Origin: Amaurobius ferox
Lineage: Eukaryota > Arthropoda > Arachnida > Araneae > Amaurobiidae
Direction: 5' to 3'
DNA: 64,000 bases
Assembly (NCBI GenBank): GCA_951213105.1
Contig: OX578133.1
Location: 144,908,051 to 144,972,050 of the forward strand
Notes under the pieces: model-generated
The model's database searches: none
Told to the model about the DNA's origin: nothing
The model's input: only the letters and a program-made list of their open reading frames with translations
Position numbers and translations under genes: made by a program
In this document: in pieces, positions 37,401-47,790 of the stretch
Numbering within the stretch: position 1 is the first letter of the stretch
How the letters are laid out: every line of letters begins with the position of its first letter

Positions 37401-40400
37401 GGGGCGGAGACATAGGTAATTCTTATACTCGTAGTAGATAAACATACAAAACTATTACCCAAAGTATCTTCTCTTATAATGGATTCTTATTCCTTCCAAG
37501 ATATTGGATTTTCATCAATTAGTTTTCATTTTCATTGATTTAGCGTCATTTTTATCAATTTTGTGACATTTTTATCAAATTGGCGATATTTTCATCAATT
37601 TGGCAACATTTTAAAAACTCACCAAGTTGGTGATATTCCGCCAATTTCGTCGCCAAAATTTCGCCAAATATTGTGGATGGAGAAATAGGTTATTCTTATA
37701 GTAGATAAATGACTAATGGCGTTAAATTACAAAACTATTACCCAAAGTATCTTCTCTCGTGAATGGGACGAGCTAGATCTAAAAGAATGATGATAATAAA
37801 TTTATCGCTTAATATTACATATGAAAAGAACAGATTTCATAATAGTCAATACTTTTTTTAAATTTTATGTGATTTTTTGAAATATTTATTTGCAAAATGT
37901 ACAATATCTCGAGAACGATTCCTGCTAGCTTTCTAAAGGTTATGTCAATTTTTTTTAATGAAAAATTACATAAGAAATTATTATTTATGTAACTTTATAA
38001 AATGTTTTAATTCTTTGACGATTTTTTCATAATTTCATTTCAAAATTTAGGAGAGTTCTGAACATTCGATTGCGTGTAAAAACAATAGGCTTCCAGTATT
38101 TACTAATTGTGACTTTTGTACTAAATTTTAGTTCGAATCGCTTCATTCGTTCGTGAGATATCGTCTCCACAGGCTCACACACACACACACACACAAAGAG
38201 AGTGAGAGAGAGAGAGAGACATCACCTCAAAAATATCTGATTAGTGTTCATGGATGTTTGAAACGTGCTTTCCCGTCAAAAACTCGAATTCGAATTTTCG
38301 ACCTTCACAATACTTTTCTTAAACATTATACTATGTATATAAAGAAAGTAATATATTACGAATACCAAATTTCATCTCATAAAATTAAAATTAATAATAA
38401 TTGGAAGGACGAGGAAACGGAAGATGGGTTGATTTACGACAAGGTCTTGAGTACTTGTAGTACTTGATAAATCTCGTTAAATAGGGTGCTTCATTCAACA
38501 TAATAGTTCTAAAGCATTTTTGTTATCTTTCTTTTGAATTGATTGAATACAAAGACATGAGAATACATAATTGAAAAAGAAAACTCTTATGACGTTGCAC
38601 AGTTTCGTATTAACTGTCAATAAATTTTATATTCAGTTTTACGTCATAACTATTATTTGACATAAAAATTAATTTACCTTGGAAATTCGAGTATTATTTA
38701 TTTTAAAACAAATATTTTTTAGGAAAACTCGTAAGTTGCCATTCACTATATCTCTGTAATCTCTTTAAAAAGATGCAACTAAGTCTTTATTACAGAATTG
38801 GACTGAAGTTTTATATAAAATTCAACTTCCGCTAGAGCAGATAGAAAAATAATTTAGGCATCGGACATTTATAAATGAACCACTCCAGTGCATGACTAAT
38901 TGATCTATATGAGGATAAAATACTCCCATTAAAGAATCCGACCTTTAGGTTTTGTCCACATTCCTAATTCGTCAATCCAATCTTAATTTAATAATGCAAT
39001 AAATTATTGTTACGACGTGCAATAATTTATTGAATTGGGCTGGAGTCTGTTTTAAATATCTGTTTGCCATATGCTGAAGTTCGGAGGGAGTGCCAAATTT
39101 GGCGATTTATCGCCAATTCGGCGAGTTTTCCAATGTTCGATAACCTTTTTAATATAACGAATATTCTACGAGATACGAGTCCCTTCTAAAAGTTTCTACA
39201 GAAAGTATATAAAAGGAGTCATCACTCAGTTGGAGGAGAGCAGTTGACTTGATACGAGCTGCATTGAACTGTGACATATGTTTGACAATAGTAGCTGCTG
39301 TTTTGTGAAATGAGATACGTCAATGTTTTGAGAATAGTATCTGCTGATATTTGCTATTTTACTGTACCTGACAGCTGTTTGATGATCTTGTAATAGTTAT
39401 CGAGTTATTTGCAGTATATTGTTCCTGTTCACGCCGTGCTTGTAAATAAACGTGTTAGTTATCCAGAAATTTGGACCAATTCTTGCATCCTGAGCATACA
39501 CCCACGATTCTAGAGGATACGTCGTAACATTAGTAAGGAACTAATGTTATTAGTATGAGGGCAAAATACTTACGTTAAAGATTCTGACCTTCAGGTTTTG
39601 TCCAAATTCCAGATTTGTCATTCCAGCCTTGAATTGACAAGGCAAGAAATGATTAAGGAGCTAATTTGATTAATATGGAAATAAAATACTCACGTTAAAG
39701 AATTTGATCTTTAGGTTTTGTCCAAATTCTTCATTCCAGACTTAATGTAACAACATTAAAAGCTAATTTGAACAGTATGATGGCAAAATGCTCATGTTAA
39801 AAAATCAAACCTTTAGGCTTTGTCCAAATTCCAGGTTCACCATTCCAGCTTTGATTTAATAAGGCAAGATGCTAAGGAGCAAATTTGATCAATATGAGAT
39901 CAAAATGCTCCAGTGAAAAAATTTTATCCCTAGGTTTTGTCTAAACCTTGATAAATTATTCCAGCCTTGATTTAACAAGGACAAAATTTATTAAGGTGCT
40001 CATTAAAAAAATTCAAATGGTTGAAAAAATAATAGTAAAATAACAAAATTTAAGACAGAAGTTTAGAATTGAATTTGATCAATATCATAAAGAGTACTGA
40101 ATTACTAGCATTGATTATTACATATTGCTGCTCCCGTATGGTCCTAAAGGTAATGAATTTAACACAGCTCACAAATATTATGTTCCCATTTACAATACAT
40201 TGGGTTGAACTTATAATGCTTTTACTATACATTATACCCTTTACAATTGGAAAAATATTCTTCATTAGTTAAGAGAGCCAAGAATCACTCTACTGCCAAA
40301 GAGCAATGACTTTTTTGAAGCCCTAAGAGATATCAATCGGTATTCACATTACATTCTAGGAAAGCAAGCGACTTGAATGATAATTAATCTCTGCAAATCA

Positions 40401-43118
40401 AATTCTGTGAGTCGCCAATGTCTAGCATCCAGCGTTGAATGTCTCCCACGTCTTAATAACGGATAGGCTATTTTAGAGAGGAATAAAAGGTTCAAATACT
40501 AAGGGATTATACTTGAGGCTAAATTTTGTTACCTGTTTTGCGACATTACTTATATCAACAGCAGCATCCAGTCCAGAATTGCCAACTCCGATGATCAAAA
40601 CTTTCTGATCTTTGTAAGCATCTGACACTTTTATAGAATGGGTATGGACAAAGTTGCCTTTGAAATCCTCTTGACCTTGAAATTTGGGAATATTAGGATA
40701 TCCATGATGTCCAGTGCAAATCATTACCCCATCAAACGTTTCTTCTATAATCGTTTTGTCATCTGTATTCTGAGCAGTTACAATCCATCTACCAGTTTTA
40801 TCATAATCTGGCGTTTGAACCACTTTGGTGACCTAAAAAGTGAAAAAGATGAAAGACTATCGTATGTATGTAATTATTTCCATTGTAAAATTTTAACAGC
40901 AGTATTAATTTTTGCATTCAATCTAATTAGTAAAAAATTCCATAAATAAATTTTCTATTTTTCTGTGTTCCCGACAGTAAACAAACACCATAGCAGAAAA
41001 CAATGATTGGATTGGTGTTTTCTGCAAGTGACTCTTCCGAATTGCTCTAGAAAATTGGATAATTATGAAAAACACTTGTCGTATAAGCAGTGACTTTGAA
41101 CTTGAGAAGCATTATTACCCTAATACAATTTTACTTGCATATACCTTTCCAAACTTTGTCTATTGCATAAGTATGACTTTAGAACATTCCAAACAGGCCA
41201 TTCTTTACTATTCTTGTTTGAAATCATGACCACATATGATCTTTGCTTGGATTATAACTATTTTTTCTTTTAAATGAAAGATATATTACACGTCCAAATT
41301 CTGTGTCATACTTAATACATGAGCTTATAACTAAGTATCATCCTTTTCAAGTCAATTTTATACCAGTTCTGTTTCTTGTTACATATTTTCTATTAATATT
41401 TTTGAAATTTTACATTTCTCGAATTTCATTTTTGGGTATATTCAGTAGCGTCTAAATGTAAAATTTTATTCAATAATTGTTTTTTATATTTTTCTGTGAT
41501 TTAAAAGTTATTATATTACGTATATTTTTAAAAGAGCTTCTTAAAAAAAGCCTTTTAAAAAATCTGTTCCTTTACCAATCACAATAACGAAAGAAAATAA
41601 ACATCCTCTGAATTTTCAAAATCGGTTCAGTATAGAGAAATATGTCGTAATTTTTGAAGACGGTGGTTATGCCCAACAATGAAACCCAACAATGAAGCGT
41701 AAAAAAACTAGTGCGAGCCACTGCAATCACATAAGTTATTGCCTCAGTCAGGGGCGGTAAATAGGGGGCGCGAGGGGGCGCGGTCGCGCCCCCAAATTTT
41801 TCTTATTCTGGACCAAAAGATTCTTATTCTGGACCAAAACTGAAAAGGCGTAAAAAAATCCCCAAGGTGATAAAAATCCCCATGATGATGTTACATCATA
41901 TCACAGAATCAATATTCAATATAAAATTATAGATTCAGTATCTAATGAAATTGAGACAAGATTTAATGAAAGCAATATATCCATTTTGTTTGCTCTTAGT
42001 TCAGTATTATCCGGATCAGATGTCTGAAAAGAAAATGTTTCAACCATATGCAAAGTATATAACTTCCAGAAAGAGGAATTGCTATGTGAATTGCGACTGT
42101 TTTATTCAATGGTGAAAAACGTAAACATAGACCATCCCAATTTTAAAAGTCGCATGGATTATTTTAAAAAGCGAAATTTAAAAAATGTGTTTCCTGACAT
42201 AACATTATTAGTTAAATTGTTTTTGACTGTTCCAATCAGCTCAGCCAGTTGTGAAAGGTCTTTTCCGTGTCTCAGGAGGTTGAAAAATTATTTTCGCAGT
42301 ACAATGGTACAAGAAAGACTTTCATCTTTAGCTATTTTAGCTATAGAACAAAATATACCACTGGATTATGATGATATTGTAACAAAATTTTCTCTTCATC
42401 CAGACTCTAAGAACCGGCGTTTAAACCTTCAATAACAAGTAAATAAATATAGATATTTGTATTTAGAAAAAATATGTTAACAACAATTATGTTAACACAA
42501 TTATGTACAAAAATTATGTTAACAACATTTATGTTCCTCAACATGAATTCAATTTTGTGATCCCTCTCCCCTTGTTAACAAACATTTTATTTATTTCATA
42601 TTGTAGATTTTCATACAAATCTCGCATCCCCAAATGGAATGCTGAAATGCCGCCCCTGGCCTCAGTGTTGCCATCACCTAATTTCGCAACATGAAGCTTC
42701 AAGTTAATTTTATTTCAAACACTTGTAGAATGTGCTCATATATATTTTCAACAGTTCGGAAAACACTAATAAACATTTGAAACATATTATTTACCTCTTG
42801 ATAATAACGTATGTTATCCAACAATCCAAACTTCTCTGCATACATGTGAAAGTACTTGCACATCATTCTGTTGTGCATATAGTTTGGGAAATCCTTTGGT
42901 GCCGGAAAATCACTGAAAGAACTCATCTCTTTGCTGGAATTAATGACTGTAGTCTTCATGACGCAAGCCTGACCATCTACATCTTCATCTCGGTAGTTCC
43001 AAAGTCCGGCCACCTTGCCGGACCTCTCAAAGCATACAAAGTCGATGCCTTCCTCTTTACATGCTTTGGCTGCAGCGAGTCCGGCAGATCCGGCTCCGAT
43101 AACTGCTACACGTTTCAT
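30491..43118 (-). CDS. Flavin-containing monooxygenase (FMO), complete three-exon gene
   Basis: Coding join, minus strand: 43118-42795, 40832-40533, 31477-30491 (324+300+987 nt, 536 codons plus stop). FMOs use FAD, NADPH and O2 to oxygenate soft nucleophiles (amines, sulfides) at the ER membrane. Seen in the joined protein: FAD-binding GAGSAG at residues 8-13; GLW at 38-40; the family region around FKGNFVHTHS at 165-174; NADPH-binding GVGNSG at 190-195; ATGY at 327-330; and a hydrophobic C-terminal segment at about 513-534, like the tail anchor of vertebrate-type FMOs. Length matches vertebrate FMOs (about 530-560 residues) rather than the shorter insect ones. Both introns are GT-AG and phase 0. 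No in-frame stops or frameshifts were found, so the gene looks functional. The intronic transposons are the only oddity. The family call is firm; the paralogue and substrate are unknown. Confidence 0.93.
31715..32150. repeat. ~160-bp intronic tandem repeat, block 1 (about 3 units)
   Basis: The anchor CATCTAAGC recurs near 31806, 31972 and 32128 (spacing 166 and 156 bp). Each unit also contains a GGAAGTGGA/AATCCTTAGT-like piece, a C-rich run, and a piece resembling AATGTTTCAAGGAAAATG. Identity between units is moderate, so the array is old. Confidence 0.7.
34710..35170. repeat. ~155-bp intronic tandem repeat, block 2 (about 3 units)
   Basis: Same unit as block 1, anchors near 34822, 34978 and 35126 (spacing 156 and 148 bp). 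The two blocks share order and orientation and are separated by about 2.55 kb, which suggests one original array split by an insertion. Confidence 0.65.
35395..38350. mobile_element. Large inverted-repeat (foldback) element, family Y, nearly complete
   Basis: The left part (35395-36460) and the right part (36590-38350) are inverted copies. The outer ends carry the same terminal block, with a TATAATGTATA/TATACTATGTATA core and a GAAAGTA box; next inward is an AC-rich or degenerate stretch, then a GAGATATCG-like box, then a block with TTTGGCGA/TCGCCAAA motifs. The right arm is longer because the TTTGGCGA-type segment is locally amplified (about 36,960-37,700). No transposase frame was seen. Other pieces of the family lie at 4.9-5.8, 15.5-16.8, 27.3-28.1, 45.2-45.5, 47.2-47.8, 49.7-50.4 and 51.2-52.6 kb. 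Confidence 0.7.
38865..40010. repeat. ~100-120-bp tandem array in FMO intron 2, interrupted by a solo LTR
   Basis: The anchor AGGTTTTGTCCAAATTCC (or a near variant) recurs at about 38948, 39593, 39713, 39815 and 39932. Spacings are 120, 102 and 117 bp, and 120 bp across the LTR once its 522 bp and a 4-bp duplication are removed. Units also share an AAAATACTCACGTTAAAGAAT-like piece and CATTCCAGCCTTGA. Confidence 0.75.
39008..39529 (+). mobile_element. Solo LTR of an LTR retrotransposon (Ty3/gypsy-like)
   Basis: 522 bp. It starts TGTTACGACG and ends CGTCGTAACA, an inverted-repeat TG...CA terminus. It contains a TATATAAAAGG promoter-like box at 39206-39216 and AATAAA at 39445-39450, in the order expected of an LTR. 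It is flanked by TTAT and TTAG, a 4-bp target duplication with one change. Removing the LTR and one flank restores the ~115-bp tandem unit in which it sits. No gag-pol sequence is adjacent, so it is a recombined solo LTR. Superfamily assignment rests on the termini and duplication length only. Confidence 0.85.
40533..40832 (-). CDS. FMO coding exon 2 (residues 109-208)
   Basis: Acceptor CTTTTTAG at 40833-40840, then GTCACC; donor CAG followed by GTAACA. It is exactly 100 codons in phase 0, so it joins QE to VTKVV and AKQ to VYLST without disturbing the frame. It holds the ICTGHHGYPNIP region, the family signature F165-x-G167-xxx-H171, and the NADPH loop GVGNSG (190-195). The classical signature ends in Tyr or Phe four residues after the His; here residue 175 is Ile. 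This is a visible deviation in an otherwise conserved exon. The exon is too small to predict an FMO alone; splicing to the other two exons makes the gene. Confidence 0.92.
41749..42658 (+). mobile_element. hAT transposon, internally deleted, perfect 8-bp target duplication
   Basis: Termini CAGGGGCGG at the left and its complement CCGCCCCTG at the right. Flanks are GCCTCAGT at 41741-41748 and 42659-42666, an exact 8-bp duplication as hAT transposases make. At 910 bp it is far shorter than an autonomous hAT (usually 2.5-5 kb) and keeps only the 3' part of the transposase. It sits in FMO intron 1, antisense to the gene. The perfect duplication suggests a fairly recent insertion. Confidence 0.92.
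42079..42435 (+). pseudogene. hAT transposase C-terminal (dimerisation) domain remnant
   Basis: 118 codons ending in TAA. The SSASCERSFPCLRRLKNYFR segment followed by RLSSLAILAIEQ is the conserved hAT C-terminal dimerisation motif, as in Tip100/ZMYM1-like transposases. The same frame runs upstream to about 41930 but is broken by one TGA near 42024. The DDE catalytic core and BED zinc finger are absent. It cannot encode an active transposase, but the domain itself is unbroken, so a truncated dimerising product is conceivable. Confidence 0.88.
42795..43118 (-). CDS. FMO coding exon 1 (residues 1-108)
   Basis: Starts at the ATG complementary to 43116-43118, giving MKRVAVIGAGSAG. This fits the normal FMO N-terminus, with the GxGxxG FAD loop at residues 8-13. 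The frame is open further upstream (to about 43262), but that extension has no FMO character. A pyrimidine-rich tract ending TTAGTTCAG places a likely 3' splice site just before 43150, so 43150-43119 is probably 5' untranslated sequence behind an upstream non-coding exon. The exon includes the FMO-typical KEMSSFSDFPAPKDFPNYMH stretch (residues 63-82). It ends CAAGAG followed by GTAAAT, a good donor, in phase 0. Confidence 0.92.
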
Positions 43119-43309
43119 GTTTCCGGCATGTGCGGGTAAGCAGAAATGGACTGAACTAATAGAAATAAAAAATATGTAATTAATAAAAAGATAATAATAG
43201 TAATTCTGAAATATTATACAGTTTTTCAAAATTTTAACATTAGAATTATCATCTTTATACACATTAATCTTACGATCTTAGAGACGTACCCTCTATTTAG
43301 AAGTTGGTT

Positions 43310-44030
43310 TTATTTGGGTACTCCGTTTCAACCATCACCTTATTGGTGCACTTTGTTTCTAGGTATTTATCTTATGGCGCACTCTTCTTCGTACATTGAA
43401 TTGATCTTATTGGTATACACAATTCTAGGTACTGATCTTATTGATATACTCATTACTAGGCATTGATCTTATTGGCGTATTCCTTTTCAGACATCCTAGA
43501 AAAAGTATATTAATATACTTTTTCTAGGCATTGATCTTATTGGGTTACTTTTTACACATTGATCTTTTGGGGTTACTTTTATATATTAATCATATTAGGT
43601 TACTTTTATACATTAATCATATTGGGTTACTTTTATGCATTAATTTTATTGGATTACTTTATATACATTAATCTTATTGGGTTACTTTTTATGCATTGAT
43701 CTTATTGAATTATTTTTATATATTAATCTTGTTGGTGATAATAATAATTTTTATATTAATCTTCTAAAAATTGATAATATTGGAATAATTATTTTCAGAT
43801 TTTGATCTTATTGACGTATCCATTTTTAAGCAATGATCTTATCTGTGTCATTCTCTAGGCATTATTTTTATTGGGGTACTCCTGAGACAGTTGATATTAT
43901 TAATATATTATTTATTTTCAAGGAAATAATCTTATTACTGTACTATTTTCCAGACAATGATATTATTGGTGTGCTATTTTCTAGACATTGATCTTATTGG
44001 TGTACTATTATTCTTTTCAATGAGATTAAT
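43310..44030. repeat. Minisatellite of ~28-31 bp upstream of the FMO gene
   Basis: A unit resembling CATTGATCTTATTGGGTTAC plus a T-rich stretch recurs more than 15 times. GATCTTAT occurs at about 43403, 43434, 43465 and 43533, with continuing variants to about 44000. It lies directly upstream of FMO exon 1, within the probable upstream intron or promoter region. Confidence 0.8.
43495..43528. repeat. Perfect 34-bp palindrome
   Basis: Half-site CCTAGAAAAAGTATATT followed directly by its exact complement. It arises where one minisatellite unit is inverted relative to its neighbour, and could extrude as a cruciform. Confidence 0.95.
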
Positions 44031-44053
44031 TTTTATACGAGTTGGTCATTTTG

Positions 44054-44709
44054 TCATTTAGAATGACAAAATACTGATTCTTGAAATTGGTGATAGGTCT
44101 GGGGACCTGGATGACCATGGAAGGGTATTAAATCCTTGAATACATTGTTGAGAAAGTCGTGTAGTACTTGGTTGAGCGTTCTCGTTTGTAAATGGAACCT
44201 GGGCCGCTTGACATCGTCGAAGTACAAGCGAGTCGTCAAATTGGCTTGCAGCACAATCAGAGGAGATCAACTATTCCACGAGATGACTCCCAGACTATTA
44301 CACAACGTGTGATGGTCATGTGCCGCTGGACAACAAATAGGGAATCGGAACCTTGGCCAGAAAACACTCCACACATGTATAGAACGGTCATCATCACTGA
44401 CAGTGAAGCGGGATATGTCACTAAAGACAACATGCCTGCAATCGGACATTTACAGTTTGGTCGAACTCAGCACCAATCCATACGGTTCTGCCTATATTGA
44501 AGGGTCAAAGGTAGGCACTTTAATCCCACCTTCTGCCAGTCGTCTTCGAATAGTATCCCTTGATGCACAGAAGATGGCAAATGCCTTCGAATGGCTGATG
44601 GAGACGTCATTGCTCTGGATGTGGCTTCTCTCCTGACAGCGCGTAGAAAATGAAAGAAGGCAAGTGTCGTAAGCTGGCTTGGTGGATATGTAAGATGTGG
44701 TGTAGGCAT
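44054..44709 (-). pseudogene. Tc1-like transposase remnant (catalytic half), frameshifted
   Basis: Three minus-strand frames in succession read as a Tc1 transposase: a helix-turn-helix-end/linker part ending QNRMDWC (44709-44467), a VVFSDISRF segment matching the second-Asp region VFSDESRF (44449-44267), and a segment matching DNARPH...LPWPARSPDLSPIE, seen here as ENAQPSTTRLSQQ then LPWSSRSPDLSPI (44270-44058). The frame changes and stops show it is dead. It lies head to head with the next entry. Confidence 0.82.
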
Positions 44710-44739
44710 TCTGAAAACATATCACTCATTGCTGTCATG

Positions 44740-45178
44740 ACTAAAAGGAGCGATTTATCAGATTTGAAAACGGGGATGATTATTGGGTTTCGAACCAAGG
44801 GTGGCAGTATTTCCGAAACAGCGCAGTTTGTGAACTGTTCGCGTGCTGCTGTGGTTAAAATGTATCGTCAATGAAGAAATGACACCATTGCGAATAAGCA
44901 ACGTGGAAACTGCATAGCACCACACGCTATTGATGTGAAAGGTGAACGTCGGCTCCGAAGGTTCGTGAGGGCCGATCGCCGCGCTACAGTGGAACGATCA
45001 GTTCATTGGCTGGATGAACTAGGGGGCTACTGGAAGGGTGTTCAAACGACAGTTCACCGAACCCTGCTGCGCATGGGCCTCCGAAGCAGACGGATGGTCA
45101 CTGTACCTATACTAACGAAGGTGCAAAGGAAGAAAAGGCTTACATTTGCACGGCTTACATTTGCATTTACACTAAAAT
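44740..45178 (+). pseudogene. Second Tc1-like transposase remnant (N-terminal half)
   Basis: Plus-strand frame LSDLKTGMIIGFRTKGGSIS then ETAQFVNCSRAAVVKMYRQ, the first helix-turn-helix of a Tc1 transposase. It stops once (near 44872) and continues as RRLRRFVRADRRATVE and VQTTVHRTLLRMGLRSRR, the second helix-turn-helix and linker. It ends after LTFARL, before the DDE domain. It is a different copy from the minus-strand remnant, since orientation is opposite and the linker regions are both represented. Confidence 0.8.
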
Positions 45179-45179
45179 G

Positions 45180-45490
45180 ACGCCAAATTGGCGAATTAAT
45201 AATTAACATATTTTAATACAATGGTGCATATTGCTCAGCAGATAATAGCAATATTTCCAATTGTCGAGTTATGTTTGTACGAAATAGAAGTTAATTTGGT
45301 GTAAAATAATTTTACATATTGTCATCCAGAAAAGCGCCAAATGCCTGTGTACTTTTCAACCTTGAAACATTGGAACCATGGATCTTGTCCATCAGTACTT
45401 CACATTAAAAGTAAGAAGTAAAGTACTTGCAAGACGTAAAGCAGGGAAAGACAAAAGTCATGTGTTGCCCACATCAAATTTTTAAAATCG
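45180..45490. mobile_element. Family Y internal fragment
   Basis: GACGCCAAATTGGCGAATTA, ATTTTACATATTGTCATCC and GTCATGTGTTGCCCACATCA match the centre of the 35,395-38,350 element. Both ends are missing. Confidence 0.55.
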
Positions 45491-45997
45491 ACAGCAACGT
45501 ATTGGTTATGGCTTTAGCGATACTGAATAAGACGATAACTATGAATTACGCTATTGTAGATTCTTGATAAAAAAAAATTACCCACTTACAGTGGTTTAAA
45601 TGTAAAATCAAAGGTTATGCCGAAATAACACAAAAAGTTTAAGACATTTAAGTAAATATAAGGCAATATTTTGGATACTAAAACTACTACTTATTGATCC
45701 AAACTGAAATATCTAACGATAATGATTCCACCTATACTACCTTGCTGCACCACCTATTTGACGAAAGCTAATTGTAACGTGGAGTTACAACGAATGAGTC
45801 AGTGACGATGTTGTTAGATAAATATTTTTCATTGTATAGATGAGTCATCGCTATTGTGACTTACATAATTGAGGAAAATATAATATATCAGTTTAAGGAA
45901 CAAAAATGTTGTAATGAAGCAAAATAACAAGTAATTTCCTCCGATATTAATGCTTAAAGAATAAAATCAAAAATGTAGATACAGCATTCCCCCAGAG

Positions 45998-46853
45998 CAG
46001 TGATTCCCAATCAGGGTTACGCGGAACCCTGGAGCTCCGTGAAAGTTTGCAGGAGATAAAGAAAAGTACGAATTGCATTCTTTTGTAATTGAGAAAAAAA
46101 TTAAAATCATTATGAAAAATATTAACATGATCGAAAAAAATTAACATGAAAAACTAACATGATTAAAATTAAAATGATAATGAAAAAAACTAGCATGATC
46201 GTTTAAAAAAATAACGAAACATTTTGAAAGTTTAACTTGATTAGATAGATATTTGTGTGATAGTTATAATCTAAGCAGCGAGAGTTTCACTTGGAAAAAG
46301 ATAGTTTGCTGAAGAGGAGAATTTTTGCAGCGGCAAGAATTTTGGTTAGCAGTGATGAACAATATTGACTTTCCCGCCAACTACTTACAAGCTTGTTAGA
46401 TAAAAATTAAAAGAAGAAAACGAAAAAAGATATCCAAACAGCAATAGAAAATTACAAACCAGTTTAATTGTGTTTTTATTAATCGCATCGCATGAGAAGC
46501 TCCAGGTCCCGGTTATCAATATTATCCCCACTGAAACGAATGTCCCCTACGTCCTAAACTTTGCTTGATGTGCGAAGCCTATATCAATTCGTCTGATTAT
46601 AAATAATCAGCCAAATATTTTGGAGGTTCGGATTTCAGACTCAACCAGAACTTTACAGGAGAATTTATTTGTTATTATGTAATGCTTTTACAAAAAATAA
46701 CGCTAAAATTGCCCTGAAATGGAAACAATATTAACTTTTAAGAAAAAATAAAAAGAAAGGCCAGATCAACGAAAATAAAGGACGTAGTGATCCCGCGAGA
46801 TTTTACGAAATACTTCAAGTGTTCCTCTAAACAAAAAAGGTTGTAAATCATTG
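45998..46853. mobile_element. hAT-type MITE with 8-bp target duplication (duplication copy 1)
   Basis: Ends CAGTGATTCCCAA and, in complement, CAATGATTTACAACC. Flanks CCCCAGAG and CCCCACAG, an 8-bp duplication with one change. 856 bp with no transposase. Confidence 0.75.
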
Positions 46854-47159
46854 CCCCACAGACTAGCAGATTTCGATATTGTGGGGAAACCATAACAAAA
46901 AATATGTCATAATTCGATTTCACTGAAATCAATAGGTTTTTATTATTACAGATTGAAATAAGCACACAAATTTTCATGTTATTTGCTCGATTATTTCGGG
47001 AAATACTGCGATCACCGAGGAAAATTAATATTTCTAATATCTTGAGAGCTACTCATCATAACCAGTAAGCAACTGTGCCCCCATATTTGTGGTTAAAAGT
47101 ACTTGCAAAGCATTCACTCATTTACTATAATATTCAGTATATTTTATTTCTTATAATTT

Positions 47160-47790
47160 TTTTCTGTTTTAATTTTTTAAAATGTGCAATATCTCGAGAA
47201 CATCGCATATTAGCATCTTCTTAGATGTCAGTCGCTTCTAAATAAAAGAAAGCACATATAAAATATTGATTTCTGTAATTTTTAATATAACTATTTTTTA
47301 TAGAGATTTTGTGATTTTCAAATTTTTTAAAATAAGGAGTTTTCTTTAGACCATTTACTTCCAAAATCAATAAACCTCTGATGATCATCGATGGAAATGA
47401 TAATACCAAATTTTATTCGATTTGCACAATTTGTTCGAAATTTATCTTCGCTACAAACTCACAGACAAACATATAGCGATTTTAATGATTTTTCAAAATT
47501 TCAGTGGAAAATTTCGGTAGTCTTCAGAACATTCGATTGAGTTTAAAATCAATAGGCTTTCAGTATTCATCAACAGTAATATTTGTACCAAATTTCGGCA
47601 AACCTCTCCATTCGTTCGTGAGATATCGCTTTCATACTCACACACAAGCACACATACATGATTTTTAAAAAATATTCGACTTCAGGGACGCTTGAAACGT
47701 GCTCTTCCGTCGAAAACTCGAATTCAAATTTTAAATTTCTTACAATATTTCCCTATGCATTATACTATGCATATAAGGACAGTAAAAATG
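47160..47790 (+). mobile_element. Family Y terminal fragment in duplication copy 1
   Basis: ATCAATAGGCTTTCAGTATT, TTCGTGAGATATCGC, a short AC run, CGAAAACTCGAATTC and TATACTATGCATATAAGG in the standard order. Confidence 0.6.

Larger units (their letters stand above)
31478..40532 (-). other. FMO intron 2
   Basis: 9,055-bp GT-AG intron, much longer than intron 1 because of repeats: a ~155-bp tandem array in two blocks, a ~3-kb inverted-repeat element, and a ~115-bp tandem array interrupted by a solo LTR. From 32150 to 34700 I see no recognisable coding sequence. That segment has a TGACGTCA-type palindrome near each end (about 32320 and 34530), so it may itself be an insertion that split the ~155-bp array. 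From 40011 to 40532 I see nothing. Confidence 0.8.
40833..42794 (-). other. FMO intron 1
   Basis: 1,962-bp GT-AG intron. It contains one hAT insertion (41749-42658, plus strand, opposite to the gene). I see nothing recognisable in the rest. Confidence 0.85.

Noticed and set aside
42732..43139. 135-codon plus-strand open frame
   Set aside because: Lies antisense over FMO exon 1 and has no domain.
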